DNA from: Hysterangium stoloniferum
Lineage: Eukaryota; Basidiomycota; Agaricomycetes; Hysterangiales; Hysterangiaceae
Reading direction: 5' to 3'
NCBI GenBank assembly: GCA_015178975.1
Contig: WHVD01000010.1
Location: forward strand, 1-64,000
Length of the DNA: 64,000 nt
This document shows, piece by piece, positions 21,494 to 32,653 of the stretch. Within the stretch, counting starts at the first letter, position 1; each line of letters begins with the position of its first letter. The notes beneath the pieces are model-generated. The model had not been told where the DNA came from. It made no database searches and worked only from the letters and a program-made list of their open reading frames with translations. Made by a program: the position numbers and the translations under genes.

Positions 21494-22097
21494 GGAAGGG
21501 AGAGGGTTTGGTTTAGAGAGAGGTACAGGGAACAGTCAAATTTGGTGGAGGAAACATCATAGTATGGGGATGTATGGGGTGGAATGGAGTAGGGCATCTT
21601 GCAGAGGTTGAGGGGAATATGAATGCTGACCGGTATGTGTCTATTTTGGAGGACCACATGCTGCCTAGCTTGGAGGAGAGTAGAATTTCTGGAGAGGAGG
21701 TGATTTTTCAACAGGATAATGATCCCAAACATACCTCAAAAAAGGCCACGAAGTGGATGGAGGACAACAATATCACTCTCCTAGACTGGCCTTCACAATC
21801 TCCAGGCATTAGCCTATTTAACATCAATGGGTTCACCTCAAGAGAGAGCTATCCAAATATCCAACAGTCCCCAAGGGAGTTTGGGGGATATAGGAGAGAA
21901 TGGTGGAAGTGTGGACTAATATTCTACCAGAGGTGTGTAAGAATTTAATTGAAAGTATGCCTAGAAGACTAGAAGCAGTTATTAAGGCCAAGGGAGCTCA
22001 TACTAAGTACTATATAATTACAATTACTATATTTTTATTATACACTCACAAAATTGTCCCAATGAGTTATTATATTAAATTGCATATATCTCAATGA
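21494..22097 (+). pseudogene. Tc1/mariner-type transposase, C-terminal half
   Basis: The fragment starts inside the catalytic domain. The frame encodes TVKFGGGNIIVWGCMGWNGV (about 21530-21590), the second Asp motif VIFQQDNDPKHTSKKATKWM (about 21700-21760) and LDWPSQSP. A frameshift follows near the position of the third acidic residue. The end is WTNILPEVCKNLIESMPRRL with AVIKAKGAHTKY at 21985-22010. The N-terminal helix-turn-helix and first Asp are missing. Its relative at 45344-46917 shows the full element. The left boundary falls inside the last exon of a Cys/His-gene copy with no terminal repeat, so it is a rearrangement junction and not an insertion end. Confidence 0.88.
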
Positions 22098-22878
22098 ATA
22101 TTGGAGGATATCTGAAAACTATTAAGTAGACCAAATTCTAATACACTATAAAGGTCATTTAAACATCTGGGATGTGATTCAAACATAATTTGGTTTTTAA
22201 AACTTTTTGAAAGTTTTAAACTCTCTCATATATTACAAACTAAAGAATATTTCCAGACATGAGTAGACAATAAAAAAGATTAGTAGTTTGAAACACTAAT
22301 AATTTTAAAAAATAGATACTTTTAGATAGTCCATTCCATGCATGTATATCATTGGCACCTCTAAATACATATGTATTACTTCGGAATGGATCTGTCAATC
22401 TGAACAGATTTCTACTTGATTCAACATACCCAGAATATATAGGTGATTTCACCCAACTAAGAAAGCCACAGGACAAAGAATTTCCAATTATATATCACAT
22501 ATTTTACTAGGAAATAACTACAGTTTAGCTTTTAAAAAACAAATTAACAACAAAAGTATTAGCAAGTATTTACATAACTTGGCAAACCATATACAATAGG
22601 TTCTATTAATTGACCCAGAATTGTTTAGGATGTAATATGGAGAATTGTAGAAATATAAATTTTACCAGTAAACATCTGATATTATAATGATTATGGACAA
22701 CCTCCATTGATGGGAATTACATAATTCTTTTTTTGTGGTATAACCATGATCAAACACTATGTTTGATACACCAACACTTTGTTTATATCTGTTGATGCTC
22801 TCAATTTATTCATCAAACACTCAAAAAGTGTAAAACATTGGGACAATTTTGGGAGTCACTGTATGGCGGTTAGCAAAT
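22098..22878. other. AT-rich stretch ending in a Tc1-type terminal repeat
   Basis: Most of this is AT-rich and empty. At 22834-22861 the sequence ATTGGGACAATTTTGGGAGT then CACTG, followed by TA, matches the right terminal repeat of the Tc1 element at 45344-46917. It may be the right end of the fragment at 21494, but the 760-bp gap is longer than in the complete element. Confidence 0.55.
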
Positions 22879-22937
22879 GGGCCCTCTTCAGCAGTGACTG
22901 GGCCATTTTGCAAGTGGTGAGTACCACTATAATCATG

Positions 22938-24260
22938 GAGGGAGGAATGGAGCAGGAAGAGTCTCTTGTGGATGATGATCCACCAAGTTCAGAGGAGCAG
23001 ACATTGGGACAACAGCTTCTCGGAGCATTGAAGGATTACTTCCTCCCAGAAGAAGAATTGCAGGAAGGCATTACACCTGATATGCACTTTAGGGTATACA
23101 CAGAAGAGGCTGGACTCTATGGGATGAAGCGAATACTGATCTCCCACTGTTTATGCCTTGGTCTGTCATCAGGCTTAATGAGGACTTCAAAGATAAAATA
23201 CAGGCTGTATACAAGGAGCACATACCTGGGTTCTCCCATGATATGCCTGCCTTTAGAAGATACTGTTGAGATGCTATGTGCCAGCTGTTGGAGCTTCACT
23301 TTCACATATATTATACGATGAGTATCTGTTGAGATATCTACAGTGTGGAAAGACAGTGATTCCAAGTCCATTGTACTACTGGATTATATGACATTCACAA
23401 CTGGGAGTTGGCTGTTAGGTACATGGTGACTCCAGATCATCTACAACATGATGAGTGGAGTGTTCCCCAGATACTAGCTCAGCAAGCAACCAGGGAGGAT
23501 TCACCTGAGGCTGTCATTTCTGTAAATGCTGCTCATATACCTAAGGGGAAGATTGCTGAAAAAAAAAGGGATCAAGTGAACAAGGGAGGGGTCAAAACAG
23601 TTGAGTGTACCTCAATGCAGCCCAAGGACTCTACTCACTGGTTGCCAAAACTAGTTGTTATTGAGGCTTTCATCAATGGATGACCAGTGAAAGAAGGTCA
23701 CTCACAGATTTATGTCAACAACCTTGGTTGATCAGCTGCAGGTAGCTAAAGACCCACTTGTCAAACCATTGACCCTTCGTTGGCTGTTCATGGATCACAG
23801 TCCAAGATTAATTATTCTGTGACTGCTCAGTTTACATATCAGAGCATAAGTTGTTCATGCCATTTTGATGTGGCTAACCTTTATTCCTCTGACCTGATAT
23901 TAGGGATGCCATTTATTTTTCAACACCAAGTTATGCTTGGGTTGTACCCTACATGAGTTAATATCAGGTCAAAACTACCACTCCCACTCGATAGGGATAC
24001 TGTAGATATGCTATGATCTGTGGTGGCAGAATTTTTCGATGATGAGTTGGAGAGGTTGAGGGCAGACTTGCATGCTGAAGCAGCTGACCTTGATCCTGAT
24101 ACAGCATCCACAAGACTACCCCATTGCAGGCAGTCAATCATACTATTCTGCTAATAGATGAGGGGAAGGTATACTCTTGGAGACCCTCCAAATGTCCAGA
24201 AGCTATGTGTCAGCTGTGGCAGGATAAAAAGAATGCCTACTTAGGAGGATGGTCACACTT
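22938..24260 (+). pseudogene. Gypsy gag/protease region
   Basis: Acidic open stretches (22938-23321) precede an IHNWELAVRYMVTPDHLQHD segment. Then comes the pre-protease block VNKGGVKTVECTSMQPKDST and the protease domain itself: LPKLVVIEAFING at about 23645-23683, a stop in place of the next residue, then FDVANLYSSDLILGMPFIFQ (about 23860-23920). The active-site D-S/T-G region around 23700 is disrupted by frame changes. PPLQAVNHTILLIDEG and YSWRPSKCPEAMCQLW (about 24120-24220) are the linker before reverse transcriptase. The sequence ends at about 24260 in unrelated AT-rich DNA. Several stops are present. The gag assignment of the first part is an inference from position. Confidence 0.72.
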
Positions 24261-24389
24261 TATTAAATATACAAAATTTTTCTGAATAATCCTCATATTT
24301 TTTAAGTAAGACTATTCCTTCTGGCCATGACAACTTATTCTATAAGTTTATATTTAATTACCTGAAATTTCATCTTTAAAATATGCATG

Positions 24390-25298
24390 TGTTAAGAGCA
24401 GAAACTGACGGATGTCGGCTGGCCGACAGGGACTGAACGGAAGGACTTGGCTTCAGCTTATGTGCTGTGCCCTCGCAAGTTACCATTGGGTGTCCTTAAA
24501 TTTCGGGCGGGCAAAAACTAGTCCTGTTAAGTAAACCTCTCGGTAAACTACCGATCGGAAACCGAAGGATAAGTCGAGGGTTGGGCTGAGGGGTCGGAGA
24601 CCAAGAGTCAGAGACTGAGAGAGTCGGAGACTGAGACAGTCGGAGACTGAGACAGTTGGAGGCTGAGACAGTCAGAGACTGAGACAGTTGGAGACTAAGA
24701 GAGTCGGAGATTAGAGGTTGTGGTCATAAATGTAGGTTGAATCATAAATTGGAGGGAGTCGGAATGTGGTGGTTGTGAATAGATAATGGAGTCGGAAATT
24801 AGAGGGTATCTAAGTCAATCTCAGTCGATATTCTAAGTCAATATTCTGATTGTGTAATAACTACATTTACAGTGGGTTTATATATGAGTTATCGGCGTCT
24901 AGAAACTACTAACTAAGGGAAGAGCGGAAACACTATTTGACGAATAGACTTGACTAGAAACCGGAAAGTTACAATAAGATCGGAAGCCGAGATTTAGCTG
25001 AGAGCGGGATTACGAGAAAAGGGAATAGTCCACAGGCTACAGGTATATATGGGCATATGTGAAACATAGAGTAAAACAGATCATCATAATGAAAGGGGAC
25101 GTATCAAAGCATAACCAGATGGTAGAGTATATTTTGACAGGGGCGTAAACGAGGTTTGATCGCCGTGAAGGTATACATCAGTGTCAGTGTTCCGAAGGTT
25201 GCCGAAATAATGACTTGATCAATAACTTGGAACATCGATAGACGATAGTATTCTCAGGGACCGTCAGATTGTGACATGGTTACGACACGGTCATAACA
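24390..25298 (+). mobile_element. Solo LTR (909 bp) with GCATG target duplication
   Basis: It starts TGTTAAGAGC and ends CGGTCATAACA, with GCATG at 24385-24389 and 25299-25303. It is the same family as the LTRs at 10002 and 43351 but longer, because a minisatellite (24600-24720) has expanded inside it. Confidence 0.94.
24600..24720 (+). repeat. Minisatellite, about 15-16 bp unit (GAGACTGAGACAGTYG)
   Basis: About seven imperfect copies lie inside the solo LTR. The other LTRs of this family have only one or two units at this point, so the array arose in this copy. Confidence 0.88.
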
Positions 25299-25303
25299 GC
25301 ATG

Positions 25304-25786
25304 CGCTTTTAAAATACACACAAATGACATAGTTACACAAAATTATTTGGGTTATGACTTAATCTTTGGGTTAAACAAGATTATTTGGGTTAACCTAGAT
25401 TATTTGGGTTATGACTTAATCTTTGGGTTATGATGTATTCTCTTGTATACAAGCAAACTTTCAAATATATTTCATATAATTTAAATTTAGTTGGTTTAGA
25501 GAGTTAACCAGAACTATCTGGGGTACCAATCCCCATTGTGCAATTGATTCCAAAAGAATAATCTACAGATGATTGTTTGACTAAATTTTGTCACATATAG
25601 GATAAATATTAATATTTTTGCATTCTTCAGAGTGATACCTAATCAACTGAATTTGACTAAATATTAATTCTACAGCAAACAATATGAATGTATATACTTT
25701 ATTGAATAAATCATTTTAAAGGTTTTGGGTTATCCTCCTTACAAAATGGTCAGTGAAGGGTGGCAACAGGTACAAATGCATGACCC
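25304..25786. other. AT-rich spacer with short direct repeats
   Basis: Repeats of TTATTTGGGTTA and CTTAATCTTTGGGTTA alternate at about 25345-25435. No gene is seen. It separates the two parts of the gypsy element. Confidence 0.6.
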
Positions 25787-26878
25787 ATGCTTATTATTCC
25801 TAAAGCACCAAACACTGATGAAGCTTTACAAATATGCATGGTAGTCAACAAATGTGAGCAGAATACTAATACATATAAACTAGCCACACCTTTGCCAGAT
25901 ATTGAGGCCATCCTGCAGAACATTTTACATCATAAATACCATAGCCTTATTGATGGCAAAGATGCCTATGAGCAAATCCGAGTGGTACCTGAGCATGTTC
26001 ACAGGACATTGTTCACTTCTCCCGATGGTACTATGGAAAGCTTGACATTACAAATTGGTGACTGCAATGGACCATCCACCTACCAGACTCTCATGAATCA
26101 TCTTTTCACCTTACATTGGAATGTTTATGGATGTATATTTGGATGACATTGTGGTGTATTCAGACTCCAAAGGTGATCATGTAAAGCACCTCTGCACAGT
26201 CTTCAAGATGCTTCGTTGGGAGAAATTATACCTCACAGTGGATAAGATGCACTTGTTTGCCTCAGAACTGAAAATACTGGACATGTTATCAACAACAAAG
26301 GGATAAAGATGGACCCACATAAGGTTGACACAGTAGCCAACTGGAAGGTGCCAACGAATAAGACACTTTTGGCGGGTTTTCTAGGGGTGGTGGGATATCT
26401 TGCTAATAACTGTGAAGGAGTTCAAATTCCTATGGCCAAACTGGCAGGGCTTACCAGTGTCAACAAGACATGGCAATGGGGAGAAACTGAACAATGTGCC
26501 TTTGAAGATGTGAAGTGTATTGTTCAGGCTCATCAAGACCATTATTGAATTGCTTTGGACTACTCACCAGGTCACCCAACCATCAACTTGGTTACAGATG
26601 CATGTTTGATGGGTCCCAGTGGTATCCTTAGTCAAGGTGAAGATGTAAAAACAATGGCAGTGGTGTCTTTCTGGTCTGGGAAGTTCAATTCAGCTCAACA
26701 GAACTATCCTGTGCATGAGCAGGAGTTGTTGGCAATTGTCGAATCCTTGAAATGGTTTCATCCTCAGTTACTTGGCATAAAGTTTTGAGTGTGCACTAAC
26801 CATTAAAGGTATGGAGTATATTCTTACCCAGAAGAACTTATCTCCAAGGCAGACACATTGGCTGGACCTGTTGAACAA
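25787..26878 (+). pseudogene. Gypsy reverse transcriptase and RNase H
   Basis: RT motifs in order: LIIPKAPNTDEALQICMVVN, TPLPDIEAILQNILHHKYHS, LIDGKDAYEQIRVVPEHV (first catalytic Asp region), IGDCNGPSTYQTLMNHLF, and VYLDDIVVYSDS (about 26128-26165), the YLDD catalytic box. The frame shifts between CIFG and MFMDVYLDD near 26125 and again near 26306. The thumb and connection give MDPHKVDTVANWKVPTNKTL. RNase H follows with NLVTDACLMGPSGILSQGED (catalytic Asp) and FNSAQQNYPVHEQELLAIVE (catalytic Glu). It is cut at about 26878 after WLDLLNKL, just before the EFDFEIHFITGE segment still present in the second copy at 59319. Confidence 0.9.
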
Positions 26879-28078
26879 ATTAATCTGATATGCAGAGATC
26901 ACAGGGACAACTGTGCACACTGGAAGTACCTTTGCATCCATGGGAGGCCATTGGCATTGACTTTGTTGGTCCACTGCCAGTGTCAAAGAATTGCCTGGGG
27001 AGTTTGACAGTATCTGCATGATAATTGACCATTTAACCTGCATGGTCCATTTAGTCCCAGCACATACCAATTATATGGCCATTCACATGGCCAAGGTGAT
27101 ATTCGAACAGGTTTATAAGTTGCATGGGTTACTGGTGAGGATTATTAGTGACAGAGACTCACTGTTCACTAGTATCTTTTGGAGAGAGCTTCACCAGCTG
27201 ATAGGAGTCGAATTATGAATGTCATCAGCTTACCACCCACAGACAGATGGAGCCACGGAAAGGGCCAATCGGACTATGATGCAGATGCTGCAGCAATGTG
27301 TTGCACCAAATCAGAGAGACTGGGTCTTGAAATTGCCGACTATTGAGTTCACAATGAATAACACTACATCCGAAACTACTGGGTTTTCTCCATTTTTCCT
27401 GAACTATGGTGGGATGCCTCATCCAATGATCTGAGAGAAGAACACAGTGTACCCTGGTGTCCAGGAGTTTTCAGAGTGAATGAAATTGGCAATTATAACT
27501 GCCCACAATGAAATCCTTGTGGCTAGGGTGAAGCAAACAAGGCAGGCCAATTGTCACTGGCAGGCTGTTGATTTCAGGGTCAATGATCATGTATATTTAT
27601 CTACAAAGAATATATGGTTGCTGAAGCATTGCACATGAAAGTTAATGCCTAAGTACTGTATATTGGACCATTCAGGATCATTCGTGAACTCAAGCCAGGG
27701 GCCACTTACAAACTGGAACTGTCCCCAGAGTTAAAGAAACAAGAGATTAACCCTTCATTTCATGCATCCTTGTTGCATATCCACATCCCAAATGACAATC
27801 ATCTATTTCCCGGCAGGCAGCTGAAACAGATTCCAGGGTTTGGTCAATCATCCAGGGAGTGGGTCATGGATAAGATTGTGGCTCACACTGGGAAAGGCAC
27901 CAATGCCTTGTTTGAGGTCATGTGGAATACTGGGCACAATACTTGGCTTCCATATAGAGAGGTGCAGCACTTGCTGCCATTGCAGGCATACCTGGAGGCT
28001 GTTGGTGTTGAAAATGTACAATCATTGAAAAAGGGGTCCAGGCAATCCATCGATTCCACACAGCTGGGTCAGTGAGCT
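26879..28078 (+). pseudogene. Gypsy integrase and C-terminal region
   Basis: It begins abruptly with MQRSQGQLCTLEVPLHPWEA, the same junction as in the copy at 60669, so the zinc-binding HHCC part was already lost before duplication. The core shows IGIDFVGPLPVSKN (first Asp), RIISDRDSLFTSIFWRELHQ (second Asp), a TGA stop after GVEL (27216-27218), then SSAYHPQTDGATERANRTMM (Glu). Another stop precedes EKNTVYPGV near 27431, and further frame breaks occur near 27480-27640. The C-terminal GPFRIIREL, NPSFHASLLHIHIPND and KGTNALFEVMWNTGHNTWLP segments form the chromo-like tail, ending at 28073-28075. Confidence 0.9.
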
Positions 28079-30119
28079 GAAGAGAACAATTGGTTTTCAG
28101 TGTCTCACCTGTCAAGCACACAGTGTTTACCATGTATGGATGTTGGATCAGCTGCACCTCTCATTCATCTTCCTCCTTTGGCTGTCCCACCATGTCTACC
28201 AAGGATAGCCAGACACAGATTGCTTAAGAGTTCTTCACTGTGACTTTAAATGCCATACATGATAGCGCTCTGAAAGGGGTGCAGATCGTGTGGGCATTAC
28301 AGAGGGAAGAGGTGGGGGGGGGGGCTCACCAATGCATTATTGAGATGCAGGAGCAACAGAGGTGTATGATGACCAATGTTGTGACTACACCTCAGTAGGG
28401 ACTGCACTTGGGTGTGGAGGGAGCAGAACCAGTCTGTTGCATTGGCAGAGAGATTAGAGCCACATGGGATGGCACCAAGGCAGCATGATAGGGAACAGGA
28501 TGGTAGTAGTCATAGCTGCCAGGGCAAGTGAAAGAAGCAGAGGGTTGTTTCTTCTACCATGGGGTCATGATGACCTCTGAGGTGTTAGGCTTTCTGGCAG
28601 TTCTGACATGAATCAGATTTTACTCAATAAAGTTGAATAATGATTGAAGAATATTCAACAATATTGAGTACAGATGCCTCATTTGACAAAGTATTGAATT
28701 TGTCCTGTTGATAAAGTGTGAGGCAAATATAGAACACAGAAGCACATGAATAATTAAGTTGAATAAATCTCAGATAGAAGTCAAATTAGCAATGCAATAT
28801 TAATGATACAGATTATAATCCAGGTTTTCTGACTGACTTTCCTTGCTCCTATTGTAGCCCTTTTATGCCTTTCTTCATTTAATTATGATTAAACTATGAT
28901 CTAAGAATGAAATCATATATAATGTCAAAATGAGACAAGTCAAAGGAAAGTCAAAGGAATATCAAATTCAATATCATTGGAATTTGAGCTTGTAGGTTTG
29001 TGACAAGTTCCCAGAACATAGGCAATGAGGCCAGTAATAGTAAGGTGATGTGTAGCATAACAATACCATCCTTTGTAATTCCCTAGGATCTTGTCTAGCT
29101 TGGCCTTGGTATATGTCAACAACCTCTGAAGAAGTGGGACAGATGGTATGGATATCATGAAGTTCCTGCCTTCTGATGCTTTGTCTGTGAGAGTAGTAGC
29201 CATGGATCAAAAGGAAAAAAAATGTGGTTGAGATAGAGATGTCAAAATAGGCCCATAACATGTGGAATAAGAAATATAATAACATTGAGACTGTCTCATA
29301 TATGGGATAATGGACTGAGGTTTCTATGTCATTATAGTCTTCTTTTTATACATTTTCACAATTACTTAAGTGCTGGGGGTGTTGGGGGTCTATACCCGAG
29401 GCCATAGGTGGTGGAGTCTTTATGTCTCAGGTCGGATCACCCCTGATCAGGCAAAGCAGCAGCAGTGATTTCCTTCCTTTCCAACAGAGTCCAAATATGG
29501 AGGACCAGGTCACAAAGATGCAGCCTTTAAAAGCCATCCTCAGTTGACACTGTGATTCTCAGGCCCTAAGGAAATCACAGGAGCTTCAACCAGTGCAATA
29601 TTGCTCTGAAATTTACCGGAAATATCAGGCTTCATAGATCTTCTTCAAGTGGTTTCCACAAGCAAGAGCTTCCAATGAGTATTGGGTGCTGAATTGATTA
29701 GTGGCATTTCCTTCTGCCACCCCATGCAGTGGTGAGTTGGGATTTGACAAGTCATGGCACTGACATTTCAGCTACTGTAAAGTACTACCTTGCCAAGTGT
29801 CCCTCAAATAAATGGAATATCCACCTGATACTATAGTGTGACCCCCACAAATAGCACAGCAAGACCATGAACTTCCTCATGGGTTCCCAACAGACACCAA
29901 TAAATCCTGACAAATGTAAACTCTTATATTAAATACACATTGCGGTTAAATGCATGTCTTTGCCTGACATTGGACTGCTGTGGGTCTAACCGATTGTAAT
30001 GACATATAACTGAGTTAAGACCCTGGGGGGACCAGTCATTTTGGAACAAATGAGCCTGGGAGCACTTCAAGACTTTCATATGAATCAAGCAACGGCGACA
30101 TGTGCTACATTCTGTGTTG
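28079..30119. repeat. Post-gypsy block, copy 1 of 3
   Basis: This non-coding-looking block is repeated almost base for base at 61862-63945 and, rearranged, at 42759-48240. It holds a decayed plus-strand frame starting MSTKDSQTQIA (28192; stop soon after in this copy, open to 62181 in copy 2), a run of ten G at 28314-28323, and the minus-strand frame 28940-29203 listed separately. Because the block follows gypsy pol in two copies and always leads into the Cys/His-gene repeat, it marks a segmental duplication of several kilobases. Confidence 0.88.
28940..29203 (-). pseudogene. Short gag-like frame, conserved in three block copies
   Basis: The 87-codon frame begins MATTLTDKASEGRNFMISIP and continues LLTYTKAKLDKILGNYKGWY and GLIAYVLGTCHKPTSSNSND. 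It resembles the N-terminus of copia-type gag proteins (the NYxxW and GLxxYVxG features), but this is weak. Copies at 62723-62986 (almost identical, full length) and 44111-44311 (shortened) exist. It may be a truncated gag of an unidentified element. Confidence 0.4.
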
Positions 30120-31091
30120 ATAATCTTTTAATTTAGGATACTTCATGAGCAATACTTGCCTTATTAGTGAGGTTGTGTTTTCTCCCCCCAATCAAGCTGA
30201 CATATGCATATGTTCGGTCATGTAACTTTATACTGCATTGCCACATTTGCGGAAATATCCAAATCCTCTCTCTTGTCCTATATGTTGAAATGCAACTTTT
30301 GATCCGGCAAAACTGCGTGTTAGGTAGTCATGGAGAAAGGTAAAACCTTTTCACACGTGATAGATTATCTGTGCCTCCAAACAAGTTGTTTGGAGGCAGT
30401 TGCCTACGGGTCAACTTATGTACTGACTTCGAGTGCGGCAAATTTCTCCATTGGTCATAGCGACAAGAACTATATATGTGAAGGTTGCTGGGATATCTTG
30501 ATATTTGTGTTGGAAGCCCATTGGGGACGCCTCCAATTTGCTGTGTATTCTTTGTGGTTATAATATATTAGCAGGTGGTATATTCAATGTAGTTAATGGA
30601 CTCTCGTCTATGGAACTTTACAGTAGCCCACTGATCAGTTATGATCTACAAGTCTTTTGTCGCACCCTTCACCCACACAAAAATCTGATGTATATTTCCG
30701 AGAAAGGCTACCACGAAAAGACGAGTTTGCCGCCCCGCCGACTCCTGATCGATGTCGTGTCAACAATTCCCATGTATTGGAGGGAAGCTACACCACACCC
30801 CACAACCATCAGCAAGCAATATCTGATGTTATACTGCTTAGAATGTTATCGGCCTCTTGTTCTATATCTTGCATGTAAATGATTTAAATAACTCCGATCC
30901 TAAGCTTACAGAAATACGTTGACACGTAATAAACCTTCCGTTCCTGACGCCTGCGAAGGTCAATGTTACCCCGGTTGTGACCAAGCCCTTCATCGATCAT
31001 GACGACGGACCAATGATAAGTTTAATATGGTAAAATTAATATAAAATATAAGATGACTAGGTGCGCTGGTTATCTTCATCACCATCCTCCA
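30120..31091. repeat. Downstream flank of Cys/His-gene repeat, copy at 31 kb
   Basis: It begins with CTTCATGAGCAATACTTGCC, the same start that reappears at about 63957 at the right window edge and, altered, at 48255. It matches the flanks listed at 20405, 37211, 48241 and 49785. No protein-coding gene is supported in it. Confidence 0.85.
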
Positions 31092-32232
31092 TCAATCGTA
31101 CTCTCGTTTTTCGAGATCTTGCTCCACCGCCCCTTCCACCACCTTCCTGTCAGCAATGTTTTGGAGATCTGGATCTCCCGGGTGACTATATCCAATTTCC
31201 TTAGATATTTGGACATAGCTGCGAATTATGAGTGTTCGCAGGAGGTCTGAACACTCTGCGCACCCCTTCCGATGCCCCGCTCCTGCGGCGCAATATTTGC
31301 AGAGGACGATTTTGAACACTCGGGAGTGGACATCACGTGATTCCGCACCTCCCTTGGTCCGGGGAAAGTTTTGTGACAACTGGGGCAGAAGTCACTGATG
31401 TATTTCTTTCTCTTTTCCCACTTTTCGCTGGTGTTAATGATCCACCCATCCTGAAGTTTCAGGCGATGGGTGCGAATGGCGGCCAACTGATCCCGCACGT
31501 GCACCACCCAGTGTTTAAATGGATGGCGCAAATACGTTGAAAAGTCACACGGCATCTTGGGGCCGTATTTAGGCCCATATGGGCAAGGCTTTTCCCACGG
31601 TGGTGGAGATATGCGGCCAAGGGTGGGTAAGGTTTGGAGGGATGAGGAAAATGTTGGTATTGGACCATGGGGAGATATGAAAGCAGCCTCAACGGGTGAA
31701 TTCCCGCCGATCCGCCGATTGCCGGGGCTCCTGTGTCCGGGGACAGGAAGGCCATCGCCTCCTGCCGACGGTTCAGGACTTGTCTTTAAAATTTGTGGGT
31801 TGGCGGAGGAGCTCCTGGTGATATATTGAATTAGTAGTTTCATTTAGGTGTAATGAAATAATGTCTACCTATGCGCCCCGTCAACCCAAGGAAAGGCCAC
31901 TGGCCAGTGTGGCGTCCGTTGCATTGGAAAGCCGTGCAGATAAGCCGGATTGGCCGCCAAGCTACACCCCACACCAGTGATCAGCAGATTTATCGTGAAC
32001 TTCAAGTAACAACAGTAATACCTGAGAGAGAGACCTGGAGTTGTAAACGCGGCTGCAGGGACAGTGCCACCCGGATTTGGGAGAGATGCCAGGTTAGTAG
32101 ATATTGAAGCACTCGTGGCAACTGTGGAATTAGAATCCCTGAGTTTACATTGCAATTGAATTAAAATTAATGACACGTCTGGACTAAGCTTATATTTTGC
32201 ATACCCATTCCATCCAGCAAGTGACGAATACG
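31092..32232 (-). pseudogene. Cys/His-rich repeated gene, 3' part (end of exon 4 to exon 7)
   Basis: Exons by comparison with the 41-kb copy: end of exon 4 (about 32232-32205), exon 5 (32138-32022, 117 nt), exon 6 (31961-31869, 93 nt), exon 7 (31814-31092). Exons 5 and 6 are exactly as long as in the 41-kb copy and keep GT..AG introns. Exon 7 encodes RSSSANPQI, TLPTLGRISPPPWEKPCPYG, HPFKHWVVHVRDQLAAIRTH, FCPSCHKTFPGPREVRNHV, then after a one-base deletion within TGTTCAAAATCG (about 31311-31318) LCKYCAAGAGHRKGCAEC. The same deletion is present in the 50-kb copy. The 5' part of the gene is missing; the sequence changes at 32232, 75 bases before a copia element. Confidence 0.82.
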
Positions 32233-32307
32233 TGTCTCATTGGCATCTTGGTGTGGTATAGTAGATTCAAATTGAAGATGAATTTGGGGTGGTGTTGGAT
32301 CTGGATT

Positions 32308-32586
32308 TATTAGGTATAACGAGTATTGCAGAAGTAAACGCGCATATGAAAAAGGTGAGACAAAATGTCTCGAAAAGACGCAATGCATCATATGTTCAAT
32401 CTCCTCTCTTATATACGTGTAGTATAGCTAGGGAATCTCTCAGCGAACGTTTATTCACTGAGAGTAAGTGATATGTTTATTGCCTCATCACAAAACAAAA
32501 CATATCTATGTATATAGTACTTAAACATCTTTAGGTATTGTATAATATAGCGAACGTTTATTCGCTGAGATACTTAAACGTCTTTA
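32308..32586 (+). repeat. 5' LTR of the copia element
   Basis: It holds two CAGCGAA..TTCGCTG-type hairpins (32437-32464 with one mismatch, and 32549-32566) and TATA-like stretches. It differs from the 3' LTR by a few substitutions and an 8-bp length difference, so the insertion is not very recent. Confidence 0.93.
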
Positions 32587-32653
32587 GGTTATGGGCCCCG
32601 GCTCTTTATATTGAAAGCAAACAATTAACAAGCCATTCTAATTAATCGCTGAA

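Larger units (their letters stand above)
22879..28078 (+). mobile_element. Ty3/gypsy retrotransposon, degenerate, with solo LTR inserted
   Basis: The domain order on the plus strand is protease, reverse transcriptase, RNase H, integrase, C-terminal chromo-like region, that is the gypsy order. A 909-bp solo LTR (24390-25298) separates protease from reverse transcriptase. An internal deletion at about 26878 removes the end of RNase H and the zinc-binding part of integrase. I did not identify the element's own LTRs. A second, overlapping partial copy lies at 59319-61860. Confidence 0.88.

Noticed and set aside
22834..22863. Certain right end of the Tc1 fragment at 21494
   Set aside because: The terminal repeat is real, but the distance from the transposase end is about 760 bp longer than in the complete element, so the link is not proved.
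24600..24720. CRISPR-like array
   Set aside because: The repeats are contiguous without spacers and lie within an LTR of a fungal genome, so this is a minisatellite.
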